From Candidatus Coatesiibacteriota bacterium (GTDB lineage: Bacteria > Oederibacteriota > CAKKQC01), in contig JAHFSL010000097.1 of NCBI GenBank assembly GCA_023265785.1, positions 1-7,951 of the forward strand: a stretch of DNA of 7,951 nt. The letters are read 5' to 3'. The notes beneath the pieces are model-generated. The model was not told where the DNA came from, made no database searches, and saw only the letters and a list, made by a program, of their open reading frames with translations. A program made the position numbers and the translations under genes. This document shows, piece by piece, positions 1 through 4,852 of the stretch; within the stretch, counting starts at the first letter, position 1, and each line of letters begins with the position of its first letter.

Positions 1-485
1 GTCGTGACCACGATCCCGGCTTGCCGCAAGCGTTCGAGCGCGACATCGCGATCCGCAGGCCGCGGGGAACCTGTGGCATCAGCGGCGAGGAATACCGACC
101 ATCCTCCGCGGACGAGCTCAAGAGCAGTCTGCGTGACGCAGACATGGGTCCAAATCCCGGCGATCACAACCTGACGGCGATCCGTGGCCTTGAGCCGAAT
201 CAGAAAGTTTGGCTCGTACACACACGAGAAGGTGGTCTTGATGATTGGCTCGGTCCCCGGCAGCAACTCCGCCCTGATCGGGCCCACGGTGGGACCCAGC
301 CCTTGCGGAGCGTGTTCTGTCAAAAGGACAGGCACCCCAGTGACCTTGGCCGCCTCGAGCAGGAGGCTCACCCGGAGGAGTAGCGCCTCCCCTCCGGGGA
401 TGTCGGGAAGCAGTTTCTCCTGTATATCAATGACGAGAAGGACGGACTCGTCCCGGGAGATGAGTACAGGCACAGGACTGGACAC
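1..485 (-). CDS. Isochorismatase-family cysteine hydrolase (partial, C-terminus beyond the left edge)
   Basis: Translation of the minus strand from a GTG at 485-483 gives 161 residues of an isochorismatase-like hydrolase, a family that includes nicotinamidases, YcaC-like proteins and other amide hydrolases; the substrate is not predictable here. The Asp-Lys-Cys triad is visible: D20 in VIDIQEKL, K83 in IIKTTFS and C116 in AGIWTHVCVTQTALEL, which is the family nucleophile motif with its typical GI.THVCV context. A further family-like block, ADATGSPRPADRDVALERL, follows before the window ends. There is no N-terminal signal and the protein should be cytosolic. The start is uncertain: GGAG lies 13 nt before the GTG, while an ATG at 493-491 has an ideally spaced GGAG but is in another frame. 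Either GTG is the true start, or a 1-nt indel has separated the original ATG from the body. Confidence 0.9.
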   Translation of the reverse strand, partial: MSSPVPVLISRDESVLLVIDIQEKLLPDIPGGEALLLRVSLLLEAAKVTGVPVLLTEHAPQGLGPTVGPIRAELLPGTEPIIKTTFSCVYEPNFLIRLKATDRRQVVIAGIWTHVCVTQTALELVRGGWSVFLAADATGSPRPADRDVALERLRQAGIVVT

Positions 486-549
486 GAAATCATTGTAGCT
501 CCAGCGGGACGAGGATTGAACCAATATCTTTCGAGGCCGCCACCAAGAC

Positions 550-610
550 AGGAGTCAGGACTGAACAATCAACCAATGTTGACTGTCGAGACCCGACCCA
601 ATCCCGTCCC
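550..610. repeat. Palindromic interspersed repeat, copy A
   Basis: This is the clearest full-length copy, filling the gap between the hydrolase and the PIN toxin. The left arm (551-573) and right arm (578-600) fold on a 4-nt loop, with 16 of the 22 opposed positions from 552 to 599 pairing. The left arm contains GTCAGGACTGAACAATCAAC and the right arm is its degenerate inverse. No coding potential is seen in it. The gene-free gap 486-615 holds little else. Confidence 0.75.
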
Positions 611-615
611 GGCAG

Positions 616-1050
616 TTACTTTTCAGCGGCCTCTAGCATCTTGAGAAACGCCGCGGGGGTGATGATGGCGCTCTCCGGGCGCGGAGGAAGATCGAGCAGG
701 TGCCGGTCGCCGGTTACGATCACCCCCGCCCGGCCGGCGTCCGCTGCTTCAAGGTATTTGTCGTCCCCGGGATCGGCCGCGACGATCTTGAGACGGGTGT
801 CCGCATGCACGACATCCGCCTGAATGAGGATTGCGTTCAGCCACGCATCAACTTCGGCCGGGGTCAGGTGAATCCGTTGTCTGATTTTCGGTCTATTCAA
901 GACCGTTCGCACCTCCTCTGCGATGGGAAGAGTGACCACGAGGGTGAATGAGCGGGCCGTCAGCCACCGCCGCAACAGCGACCCCGGAGGGCCCTGGGGA
1001 CGCAGTAACGCACTGACATAGACATTGGCGTCAAAGACCGCCCGAATCAC
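616..1050 (-). CDS. PIN-domain toxin of a type II toxin-antitoxin system (COG1569/VapC-like)
   Basis: The 144-residue protein is a complete PIN-fold putative ribonuclease of the 'toxin component, PIN family' type; members act on RNA through a metal-binding acidic cluster. D7 lies in the opening strand (RAVFDANVYVSALL), E46 in an AEEV block, D96/D97 in DPGDDKYLEAA and D115 in VIVTGDRHLL, the expected order of acidic residues. The length is normal for the family. The start is a GTG at 1050-1048, only 3 nt after the antitoxin stop and without a visible ribosome-binding site, so translation is probably coupled to the antitoxin. The stop is followed directly by palindromic repeat A. The RNA target cannot be inferred. 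Confidence 0.92.
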   Translation of the reverse strand: MIRAVFDANVYVSALLRPQGPPGSLLRRWLTARSFTLVVTLPIAEEVRTVLNRPKIRQRIHLTPAEVDAWLNAILIQADVVHADTRLKIVAADPGDDKYLEAADAGRAGVIVTGDRHLLDLPPRPESAIITPAAFLKMLEAAEK

Positions 1051-1053
1051 GGA

Positions 1054-1332
1054 TTAGCGCCGCGGGCGGACGGATTTCCGGGACGCGTGCTTTTCCTGGT
1101 CGGCGAGCAGGTCGGCCATCCGCTGGGACATCCCCGGCCTGGGACGATCCAGGACGCCGAGCGACAGGACACGTGCCGCCTCACGCATGCGCTCCAGCAC
1201 CTGGACCGGAACCATGGCGGCGAGGGGTTTGCCCTTGCGGCGGATGATGAACTCATCCCCGTTCAGCGCGACCCGGTTCAGAAGATCCCCCAGCCGGTCG
1301 CGAACATCCAGCGGGCTGATGGTCTTCGTCAT
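1054..1332 (-). CDS. Phd/YefM-family antitoxin
   Basis: This 92-residue protein is first in the operon with the PIN toxin. It has the Phd/YefM pattern: an N-terminal DNA-binding part (MTKTISPLDVRDRLGDLLNRV), then DEFIIRRKGKPLAAMVPV, the typical strand-turn-strand of the dimer, then a charged C-terminal tail (about residues 55-92) that would wrap the toxin. Antitoxins of this family repress their own promoter and neutralise the toxin. The ATG at 1332-1330 is not preceded by a Shine-Dalgarno; a -10 hexamer ends 6 nt upstream, so the mRNA is probably leaderless. Gene order (antitoxin first) and the 3-nt gap to the toxin are classic for type II systems. Confidence 0.92.
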   Translation of the reverse strand: MTKTISPLDVRDRLGDLLNRVALNGDEFIIRRKGKPLAAMVPVQVLERMREAARVLSLGVLDRPRPGMSQRMADLLADQEKHASRKSVRPRR

Positions 1333-1338
1333 GGAAGT

Positions 1339-1367
1339 ATCATAGTTGTCATAGTTGTTCCCGTCAA
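1339..1367 (-). promoter_or_regulatory. Promoter of the Phd/PIN toxin-antitoxin operon
   Basis: Read on the minus strand, TTGACG (1367-1362) is followed by a 17-nt spacer and TATGAT (1344-1339). Both hexamers are one mismatch from the sigma-70 consensus, and the spacing is optimal. The expected start of transcription, about 7 nt downstream of the -10, falls on the A of the antitoxin ATG at 1332. Confidence 0.8.
1341..1358 (-). promoter_or_regulatory. Candidate antitoxin operator: perfect 9-bp tandem repeat
   Basis: ACAACTATG occurs twice in tandem on the minus strand (1358-1350 and 1349-1341). It fills the spacer and runs into the -10 element. A repeat in this position suits autoregulation by the Phd/YefM-like antitoxin, which binds DNA as dimers. 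The role is inferred from position only. Confidence 0.55.
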
Positions 1368-1392
1368 GGAGCGGCGCGATGCAGTACCAGGA

Positions 1393-1462
1393 GGGGGGGG
1401 CAAGTCTCGATCATCAACAATCGGGGTCCGATGGGGCGGGTCCCAACATCTGACAGCCAACC
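1393..1462. repeat. Palindromic interspersed repeat, copy B (two degenerate arms)
   Basis: Two direct-orientation arm remnants are visible: GGCAAGTCTCGATCATCAAC near 1399-1418, and GGGGCGGGTCCCAACATC at 1433-1450. They lie behind a run of G residues at 1393-1400, upstream of the toxin-antitoxin operon. Similarity to the better copies is partial. Confidence 0.5.
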
Positions 1463-1523
1463 CAAGGAAGGAGTCGAGGCACGCTGAGCCTGTGGGACAC
1501 CATGTAAGAGATTGCCAGTTCCT

Positions 1524-1733
1524 CTAGCGGGTAACTCCGTCGAGCCCCCGCGGATCCTGCTGGAGGCGGGTGGTGAAGGCGCCCACCACATCAGCGAGGG
1601 CGACGCTCTGACATTCGGCCTTTCCGATTCGGGCGTTGCGGACATCACCTTGCCGGACCAGGTCCTTCCACACGGCTGGCTGAACGCGCCAATTCTCATC
1701 AGACCTTATGAAGTGAATGGAGCCAGGAACCGC
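1524..1733 (-). pseudogene. Open frame without start codon, possible gene remnant
   Basis: The gene-poor stretch 1333-1777 contains repeat B and this 69-codon minus-strand frame, which lies between a TGA (1736-1734) and a TAG (1526-1524) and has no usable ATG near its head. Its translation looks protein-like (for example VWKDLVRQGDVRNARIGKAE, then SVALADVVGAF) and its codons are mostly G/C-ending, so it may be the tail of a decayed gene. The plus strand is also open in the same codon register (1512-1781), so one of the two is a shadow of the other and I cannot decide which. I do not recognise a family with confidence. Confidence 0.25.
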
Positions 1734-1762
1734 TCATTCATCGTCAGTAATGCGGTTCGCGA

Positions 1763-1768
1763 TACAAT
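1763..1768 (+). promoter_or_regulatory. Candidate -10 element of the first HicB-like gene
   Basis: TACAAT ends 9 nt before the ATG at 1778, which predicts a leader of only a few bases. No convincing -35 is seen, and there is no Shine-Dalgarno at normal spacing. Confidence 0.4.
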
Positions 1769-1777
1769 GGGCTCAGG

Positions 1778-2119
1778 ATGAATGCCGACTCCATCCACGT
1801 GCCGGCGCGGGGCGAAAAGGTCGAGGAAGCCCGGCTTCCGATCGAGATATTCCGCGAAGGGAATACGTTCGTCGCCCATTGTCCCGCGTTACGGCTGGCC
1901 TCACATGGCCCAACTCCCGACAAGGCGGAATCGGCGCTGAAAGCAGCCGTCGATATTTTCTTCGAGGAGATTCAACGGATGGGCACACTCGAAGGGGCGC
2001 TTCTGGAATGCGGCTGGCAGAAGGTGCAGCCGGACACAACCGGTCAAGCGCGCCTGGTCCCACCGACGATTACCACCCGGGACATCGCCGTTCCTTCCTC
2101 GATTCCTCTTCCCGCCTGA
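1778..2119 (+). CDS. HicB-like orphan antitoxin (113 aa)
   Basis: The protein has the HicB-type partial RNase H fold signature, starting with PIEIFREGNTFVAHCPALRL at about residue 21. A helix region of the KAESALKAAVDIFFEE type follows, then RMGTLEGALLECGW, a block typical of one HicB-related subfamily. The C-terminal extension (about residues 80-113) is proline-rich and ends shortly after a VPP motif, as in relatives. HicB proteins normally neutralise the mRNA-cleaving toxin HicA encoded next to them. No HicA-like frame with its GSHH-type motif is present up- or downstream, so this copy is an orphan or belongs to a system whose partner is lost. The start is the first ATG after the -10 candidate. 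Confidence 0.82.
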   Translation: MNADSIHVPARGEKVEEARLPIEIFREGNTFVAHCPALRLASHGPTPDKAESALKAAVDIFFEEIQRMGTLEGALLECGWQKVQPDTTGQARLVPPTITTRDIAVPSSIPLPA

Positions 2120-2235
2120 GACTCCTCATTGGGAAGGCTCGTCCCGCTCGATCCGGCGAGGTTCAGGACATTTCTCCTACGATGGGTCTGAGCCGAGATG
2201 ACCTGCTCGATTGGATCGAAAGGGGTTCAGCCTGA
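2120..2235 (+). pseudogene. Possible gene tail after the HicB-like gene
   Basis: One plus frame stays open to a TGA at 2233-2235 and ends with the protein-like stretch MGLSRDDLLDWIERGSA. An ATG at 2181 would give only 17 residues, so this may be the end of a decayed gene cut by repeat copy C. I do not recognise it, and chance is a realistic alternative. Confidence 0.15.
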
Positions 2236-2272
2236 CCAGGACGGAAGTCAGGTCCAAACGATCAACAATTAC
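2224..2272. repeat. Palindromic interspersed repeat, copy C
   Basis: An inverted arm (GGTTCAGCCTGACC, 2224-2237) is followed by a direct arm (GTCAGGTCCAAACGATCAAC, 2247-2266). The element separates the first HicB-like gene from the addiction-module antitoxin. Its direct arm starts with the GGACGG lead-in also found in copies D and H. Confidence 0.6.
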
Positions 2273-2288
2273 AGCCTCAGAATGGAGC

Positions 2289-2543
2289 TCAACGCGTGTC
2301 GGATCCATCCGCGGCCATCAGGATTCTCCGGCGAGCTTCTGCCCACGGAATGGCTTTCACAGAACCCGTTGCGACATCCTGGTGCCGCCGCACAAATTCG
2401 AGGTTCCATGCCTCTTCGGCGCCCTCGTCCACGTTGGATTCATCAAGACTTTCTATCAGCCTTCCTGCAAGTGCGGCTCTGGCTTCGGCAAAAAGTTTCA
2501 GGGCTTCATTGAGCAGGTGGCCAGGATCAATGTTGCCAGCCAT
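2289..2543 (-). CDS. Addiction-module antitoxin (PF09720/TIGR02574-like), orphan
   Basis: The 84-residue protein matches the 'putative addiction module component' family. LLNEALKLFAEARAALAGRL, then IESLDESNVDEGAEEAW and a late SVKAIPWAEARRRIL block are its hallmarks. Members are usually encoded just upstream of a RelE/ParE-type ribonuclease or gyrase toxin. Here the downstream side (below 2289) runs directly into repeat copy C, so the toxin is missing. The ATG at 2543-2541 has no Shine-Dalgarno; an extended -10 (TGT then TAGGAT) ends 6 nt before it, suggesting a leaderless transcript. The length is normal, so the gene itself looks intact. Confidence 0.85.
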   Translation of the reverse strand: MAGNIDPGHLLNEALKLFAEARAALAGRLIESLDESNVDEGAEEAWNLEFVRRHQDVATGSVKAIPWAEARRRILMAADGSDTR

Positions 2544-2549
2544 GCACGT

Positions 2550-2558
2550 ATCCTAACA
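2550..2558 (-). promoter_or_regulatory. Extended -10 element of the addiction-module antitoxin
   Basis: TGTTAGGAT on the minus strand fits the TGn-hexamer extended -10 pattern. The hexamer ends 6 nt before the ATG, placing transcription start at or next to the start codon. There is no recognisable -35. Confidence 0.5.
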
Positions 2559-2561
2559 TTC

Positions 2562-2622
2562 AGGACGGGGGTCGGGCCTGAACAATCAAGATGAGGTGAT
2601 TGTTCAGACCTGGACCCACATC
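2562..2622. repeat. Palindromic interspersed repeat, copy D (best hairpin)
   Basis: TGAACAATCA (2579-2588) is exactly mirrored by TGATTGTTCA (2597-2606) around an 8-nt loop. The pairing extends to about 2568/2617 with two mismatches and two G-T pairs. The right arm overlaps the last codons and stop of the HicB-like gene at 2604-2807. The hairpin could also act in transcription termination or mRNA stability, but no T-run follows. Confidence 0.8.
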
Positions 2623-2807
2623 CTCCCGGGCACTTTCTTTCCGCCGTTGAGGATTTCGCGGAGGCAAAACTTTAGGGCCGCCCGCGCGCGACAAACGGCC
2701 GTTGCGGGTGTTCGGCCATATACATGACATCCAGGAACACCGGGAACACTTGCGATGTACCGCCCGTCTTCTTCGCGATCAAGAACCACGGTATAGGTGA
2801 TCGTCAC
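2604..2807 (-). CDS. HicB-like orphan antitoxin (67 aa)
   Basis: YTVVLDREEDGRYIASVPGVPGCHVYG is the standard N-terminal half of short HicB antitoxins, spanning residues 5-31. It is followed by a helical part (about 32-55) and a short basic tail. The usual conserved EA pair of the helix (T..EAL) is replaced by TAVCRA. The start is a GTG at 2807-2805, the only start that preserves the first strand. No HicA partner is found on either side. The last residues and the TGA stop lie inside the right arm of repeat copy D, so the C-terminus may have been formed when the repeat arrived. Neighbouring genes on both sides are also minus-strand antitoxins. Confidence 0.82.
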   Translation of the reverse strand: MTITYTVVLDREEDGRYIASVPGVPGCHVYGRTPATAVCRARAALKFCLREILNGGKKVPGRMWVQV

Positions 2808-2818
2808 GGAATTACAAT

Positions 2819-2862
2819 TTCAGACCAATCATGTTGCCGGTCAGCCCTCAACAGTCAACCAG
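2819..2862. repeat. Palindromic interspersed repeat, copy E
   Basis: A degenerate inverted arm (TTTCAGACCAATC, 2819-2831) is followed by a direct arm (GGTCAGCCCTCAACAGTCAA, 2839-2858). The order of arms is the same as in copy C. The direct arm contains the stop codon of the HicB-like gene at 2848-3045. Confidence 0.6.
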
Positions 2863-3045
2863 CACCCGAACCGTGGTCGCGCCCTGGGTCTCTTTGCGGA
2901 GCATGTTGAGGTAGATCTCTATAGCATCTTTGACGTTGGTGAGTGCTTCGGCCTTGGTTTCGCCCTGGCTATGGCACCCGGGTAGGGCGGGGCAATGGAC
3001 ATTGAATCCATATTTGCTCTTGTGCACCACCACCGTATATTCCAT
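2848..3045 (-). CDS. HicB-like orphan antitoxin (65 aa)
   Basis: This is a typical minimal HicB antitoxin. YTVVVHKSKYGFNVHCPALP forms the first strands, CHSQGETKAEALTNVKDAIE gives the turn and helix with the conserved EAL, and ATTVRVLVDC ends in the final strand. The length is normal for the short class. HicB usually neutralises HicA, but no HicA gene adjoins it. The ATG at 3045-3043 has no Shine-Dalgarno; a TTAGAT hexamer lies 6 nt upstream. The stop codon and the last codons (VDC) fall inside repeat copy E. Confidence 0.88.
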   Translation of the reverse strand: MEYTVVVHKSKYGFNVHCPALPGCHSQGETKAEALTNVKDAIEIYLNMLRKETQGATTVRVLVDC

Positions 3046-3051
3046 GTCTCA

Positions 3052-3057
3052 ATCTAA
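3052..3057 (-). promoter_or_regulatory. Candidate -10 element of the 65-aa HicB-like gene
   Basis: TTAGAT on the minus strand ends 6 nt before the ATG. Shifted by one base it reads TAGATT preceded by TGT, an extended -10 with 5-nt spacing. Either reading gives a leaderless or nearly leaderless mRNA. Confidence 0.45.
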
Positions 3058-3076
3058 CATGGCAGGCACAAACAAT

Positions 3077-3133
3077 GACGGGAATCAAATCTCATCGTTT
3101 GTTTGTTGTTGAGACCCGACTCCAATCTCCCGT
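3077..3133. repeat. Palindromic interspersed repeat, copy F
   Basis: An outer 6-bp stem (ACGGGA at 3078-3083 with TCCCGT at 3128-3133) encloses degenerate arms. The right arm (3108-3123) reads GGAGTCGGGTCTCAAC on the minus strand, close to the family form. The left arm (3081-3096) matches it at 11 of 16 positions, with most differences G to A. The element lies between the 65-aa HicB-like gene and the start of the serine hydrolase. Confidence 0.7.
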
Positions 3134-3172
3134 ACAGTGATCCTCAGTATGTCCCTATGGCCCGCCTAATCC

Positions 3173-4480
3173 ATGGTCACTCCGCCGCCTGACCCATCCC
3201 GCGAGGGCACCGCAGGCCGGATGCATGCCTACCTGCAGGCTCAAGCGGATGTCTACGGGTTCAGCGGCTCGGTGCTCGCCGCCCGCCAGGGAAACATCGT
3301 CTTCAGCGGCGCCTACGGATTCGCGAATCTTGAGCACCGTGTCGCGAATAAGGTCACGACGGTCTTTCGCATTGGCTCCGTCACCAAACAATTCACCGCG
3401 GCCGCGATTCTGCTGTTGGAGGAGGACGGCCGCCTGTCCGCGAACGATGCCGTGCGCCGGCATATCACGGAGGCCCCGGCCGCCTGGGACGGAATCACCC
3501 TGCATCATCTCCTGACGCACACCTCGGGTATTGCCAGTTTCACGTCACTGCCGGACTATGCCTCGACCATGATGTTGCCCTCCGAGCCCGCAAAGACCAT
3601 CGCGCGGGTGCGGGACCTACCGCTTGAATTCGTCCCCGGGTCGAAATACGCCTACTGCAACTCTGGATATGTCCTCCTGGGCCTGGTCGTCGAGCGCCTG
3701 GCGGGGACTTCTTACGGTGAATTCCTGGCCAGCCGCATTTTTTCTCCGCTTGGGATGAACCAGACCGGATACGATTCGACATCCGGGATATGCCTCAACC
3801 GGGCCCAGGGATACTCGGTTCGTCGGGAAGGACCGGTCAATGCGGCGTATGTGAACATGACGGTTCCGCATGCCGCCGGCGGTCTGGTCTCCACCGTTGG
3901 CGACCTCTTTGCCTGGGACCGAGCCCTGGCGCGTGGGCAGATCTTGAGCGGGGAATCCAGAAGAAGGCTCGTGACGCCCGCGCTCGAGGGGTATGCCTAC
4001 GGGTGGGCGATCGGCGCCAAGGAGGGCCGTACCCGCATCAGTCATGGAGGAGGCATCGACGGATTCGTGTGTGAATTTGCGCGGTACCCTGATGACGATT
4101 CCTGCGTGATCAACCTTTCGAATCGGGACTGGGTGCCTGCCTCGGTGATCAATCACGACGTGTCGGCCATCCTCTTTGGGCTTCCGTGCGAAGTCCCCCG
4201 TCCATACATCGAGGTGGCGGCGTCCGAAAGCGTCCTTGACTCCTACGCGGGCCGGTACGAAGTGGAACCGGGACAACAGATGACATTGCGACGTGAGCAA
4301 CGTGAGTTGATCGGTGCTTTTCCGGGGCAACCACCCTATGTCCTGTACCCCGATGCGTCCGGTGCGCTGTTCATGAAGGAAATGGACCTGCAGATCCGTT
4401 TCACCCGAGTCAACGACGCGATCAGTTCGCTCACCATTCACCGGGCCGGAAACGTCACCATCGCGCGCAAAGTCTCGTAG
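3173..4480 (+). CDS. Serine hydrolase, class C beta-lactamase/penicillin-binding-protein family
   Basis: The 435-residue protein has all three active-site motifs of the family: S69-V-T-K72 (nucleophile and general base) in FRIGSVTKQFTAAAILLLEE, Y161-C-N163 in KYAYCNSGYVLLG, and H291-G-G in ISHGGGIDGF. Supporting blocks are LHHLLTHTSGI and PHAAGGLVSTVGDL. A separate C-terminal domain from about residue 345 (YAGRYEVEPGQQMTLRRE onward) resembles the DUF3471-type beta domain common in such esterases and peptidases. The substrate may be a peptide or ester; beta-lactam resistance should not be assumed. Unlike most relatives it has no signal peptide: the catalytic domain begins near residue 28 and an in-frame TAA (3167-3169) lies just upstream. 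No Shine-Dalgarno precedes the ATG, so the true start could also be M17 (3221). Confidence 0.92.
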   Translation: MVTPPPDPSREGTAGRMHAYLQAQADVYGFSGSVLAARQGNIVFSGAYGFANLEHRVANKVTTVFRIGSVTKQFTAAAILLLEEDGRLSANDAVRRHITEAPAAWDGITLHHLLTHTSGIASFTSLPDYASTMMLPSEPAKTIARVRDLPLEFVPGSKYAYCNSGYVLLGLVVERLAGTSYGEFLASRIFSPLGMNQTGYDSTSGICLNRAQGYSVRREGPVNAAYVNMTVPHAAGGLVSTVGDLFAWDRALARGQILSGESRRRLVTPALEGYAYGWAIGAKEGRTRISHGGGIDGFVCEFARYPDDDSCVINLSNRDWVPASVINHDVSAILFGLPCEVPRPYIEVAASESVLDSYAGRYEVEPGQQMTLRREQRELIGAFPGQPPYVLYPDASGALFMKEMDLQIRFTRVNDAISSLTIHRAGNVTIARKVS

Positions 4481-4496
4481 GTGCATGACCTTGTCA

Positions 4497-4535
4497 GCCC
4501 AAGGTGGGGCTCAAGTCGCAACGGTCAACAAAGTC
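4497..4535. repeat. Palindromic interspersed repeat, copy G (degenerate single arm)
   Basis: GGGGCTCAAGTCGCAACGGT (4506-4525), continuing CAACA, is a recognisable but diverged direct arm between the serine hydrolase and the following HicB-like gene. The inverse arm is not clear. Confidence 0.45.
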
Positions 4536-4585
4536 GTGGCACACAAGACATTCGACGGCCGCCATCTGTTTTGAAAGTGGTTCGC

Positions 4586-4591
4586 TATGAT
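4586..4591 (+). promoter_or_regulatory. Candidate -10 element of the 80-aa HicB-like gene
   Basis: TATGAT lies 18 nt before the ATG at 4610. It predicts a leader of roughly 12 nt, just long enough to contain the AGGA at 4599-4602, which is well placed as a ribosome-binding site. A clear -35 at 17 nt is not seen. Confidence 0.4.
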
Positions 4592-4609
4592 CATGTCCAG
4601 GATCAGGTG

Positions 4610-4852
4610 ATGAACAGACCCGGGTTGCTCTACCGCATTCCGCTCACCTTGAGCCCACAGCCTGAGGGGGGCTACACCGTGACGAGCACCGCTCTCCCGG
4701 AACTTGTCACTGAAGGGGACACGGCCCGCGAGGCGCTCGCCAATGTTCAGGACGCCCTGCAAGCCGCCATCGAACTCTACCAGGACCTCGGGAAGGCGCT
4801 CCCCAAAGGCATTGAGTCACAGCAGCCAGTCCAAGACGGGGGGCAGGTCTAG
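4610..4852 (+). CDS. HicB-like orphan antitoxin (80 aa)
   Basis: LLYRIPLTLSPQPEGGYTVT, then LPELVTEGDTAREALANVQD and an ALQAAIELYQDLGKALP helix form a textbook HicB-like antitoxin of the 70-80 residue class. ATG 4610 (or the adjacent in-frame GTG 4607) is chosen because an AGGA lies 7 nt upstream and because the homologous part begins at residue 6; a longer frame reaching back to 4481 adds unrelated sequence that includes repeat G. No HicA gene follows. Instead the stop codon overlaps the stop of the convergent aldo/keto reductase within CTAG (4849-4852). It is either an orphan antitoxin or a stand-alone regulator. Confidence 0.83.
   Translation: MNRPGLLYRIPLTLSPQPEGGYTVTSTALPELVTEGDTAREALANVQDALQAAIELYQDLGKALPKGIESQQPVQDGGQV

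Noticed and set aside
21..383. Plus-strand frame (120 aa) at the left edge
   Set aside because: It is antisense to the isochorismatase-like hydrolase, which has the full catalytic triad.
1524..1733. Remnant of a 6-phosphofructokinase C-terminus
   Set aside because: A loose resemblance around VALADVVG is too short and the rest does not fit; kept as an unassigned frame.
550..3133. Integron cassette array with attC sites
   Set aside because: The repeats are palindromic and separate small genes, but I see no RYYYAAC / GTTRRRY core pair at the outer ends, genes point both ways and no integrase is present.
3617..4486. Long minus-strand frame (289 aa) over the serine hydrolase
   Set aside because: It is antisense to a gene with complete active-site motifs and has no recognisable domain; a GC-rich shadow frame.
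4481..4609. N-terminal extension of the 80-aa HicB-like protein back to ATG 4481
   Set aside because: The extra 43 residues translate repeat copy G and promoter-like sequence, and the family match begins only after ATG 4610.
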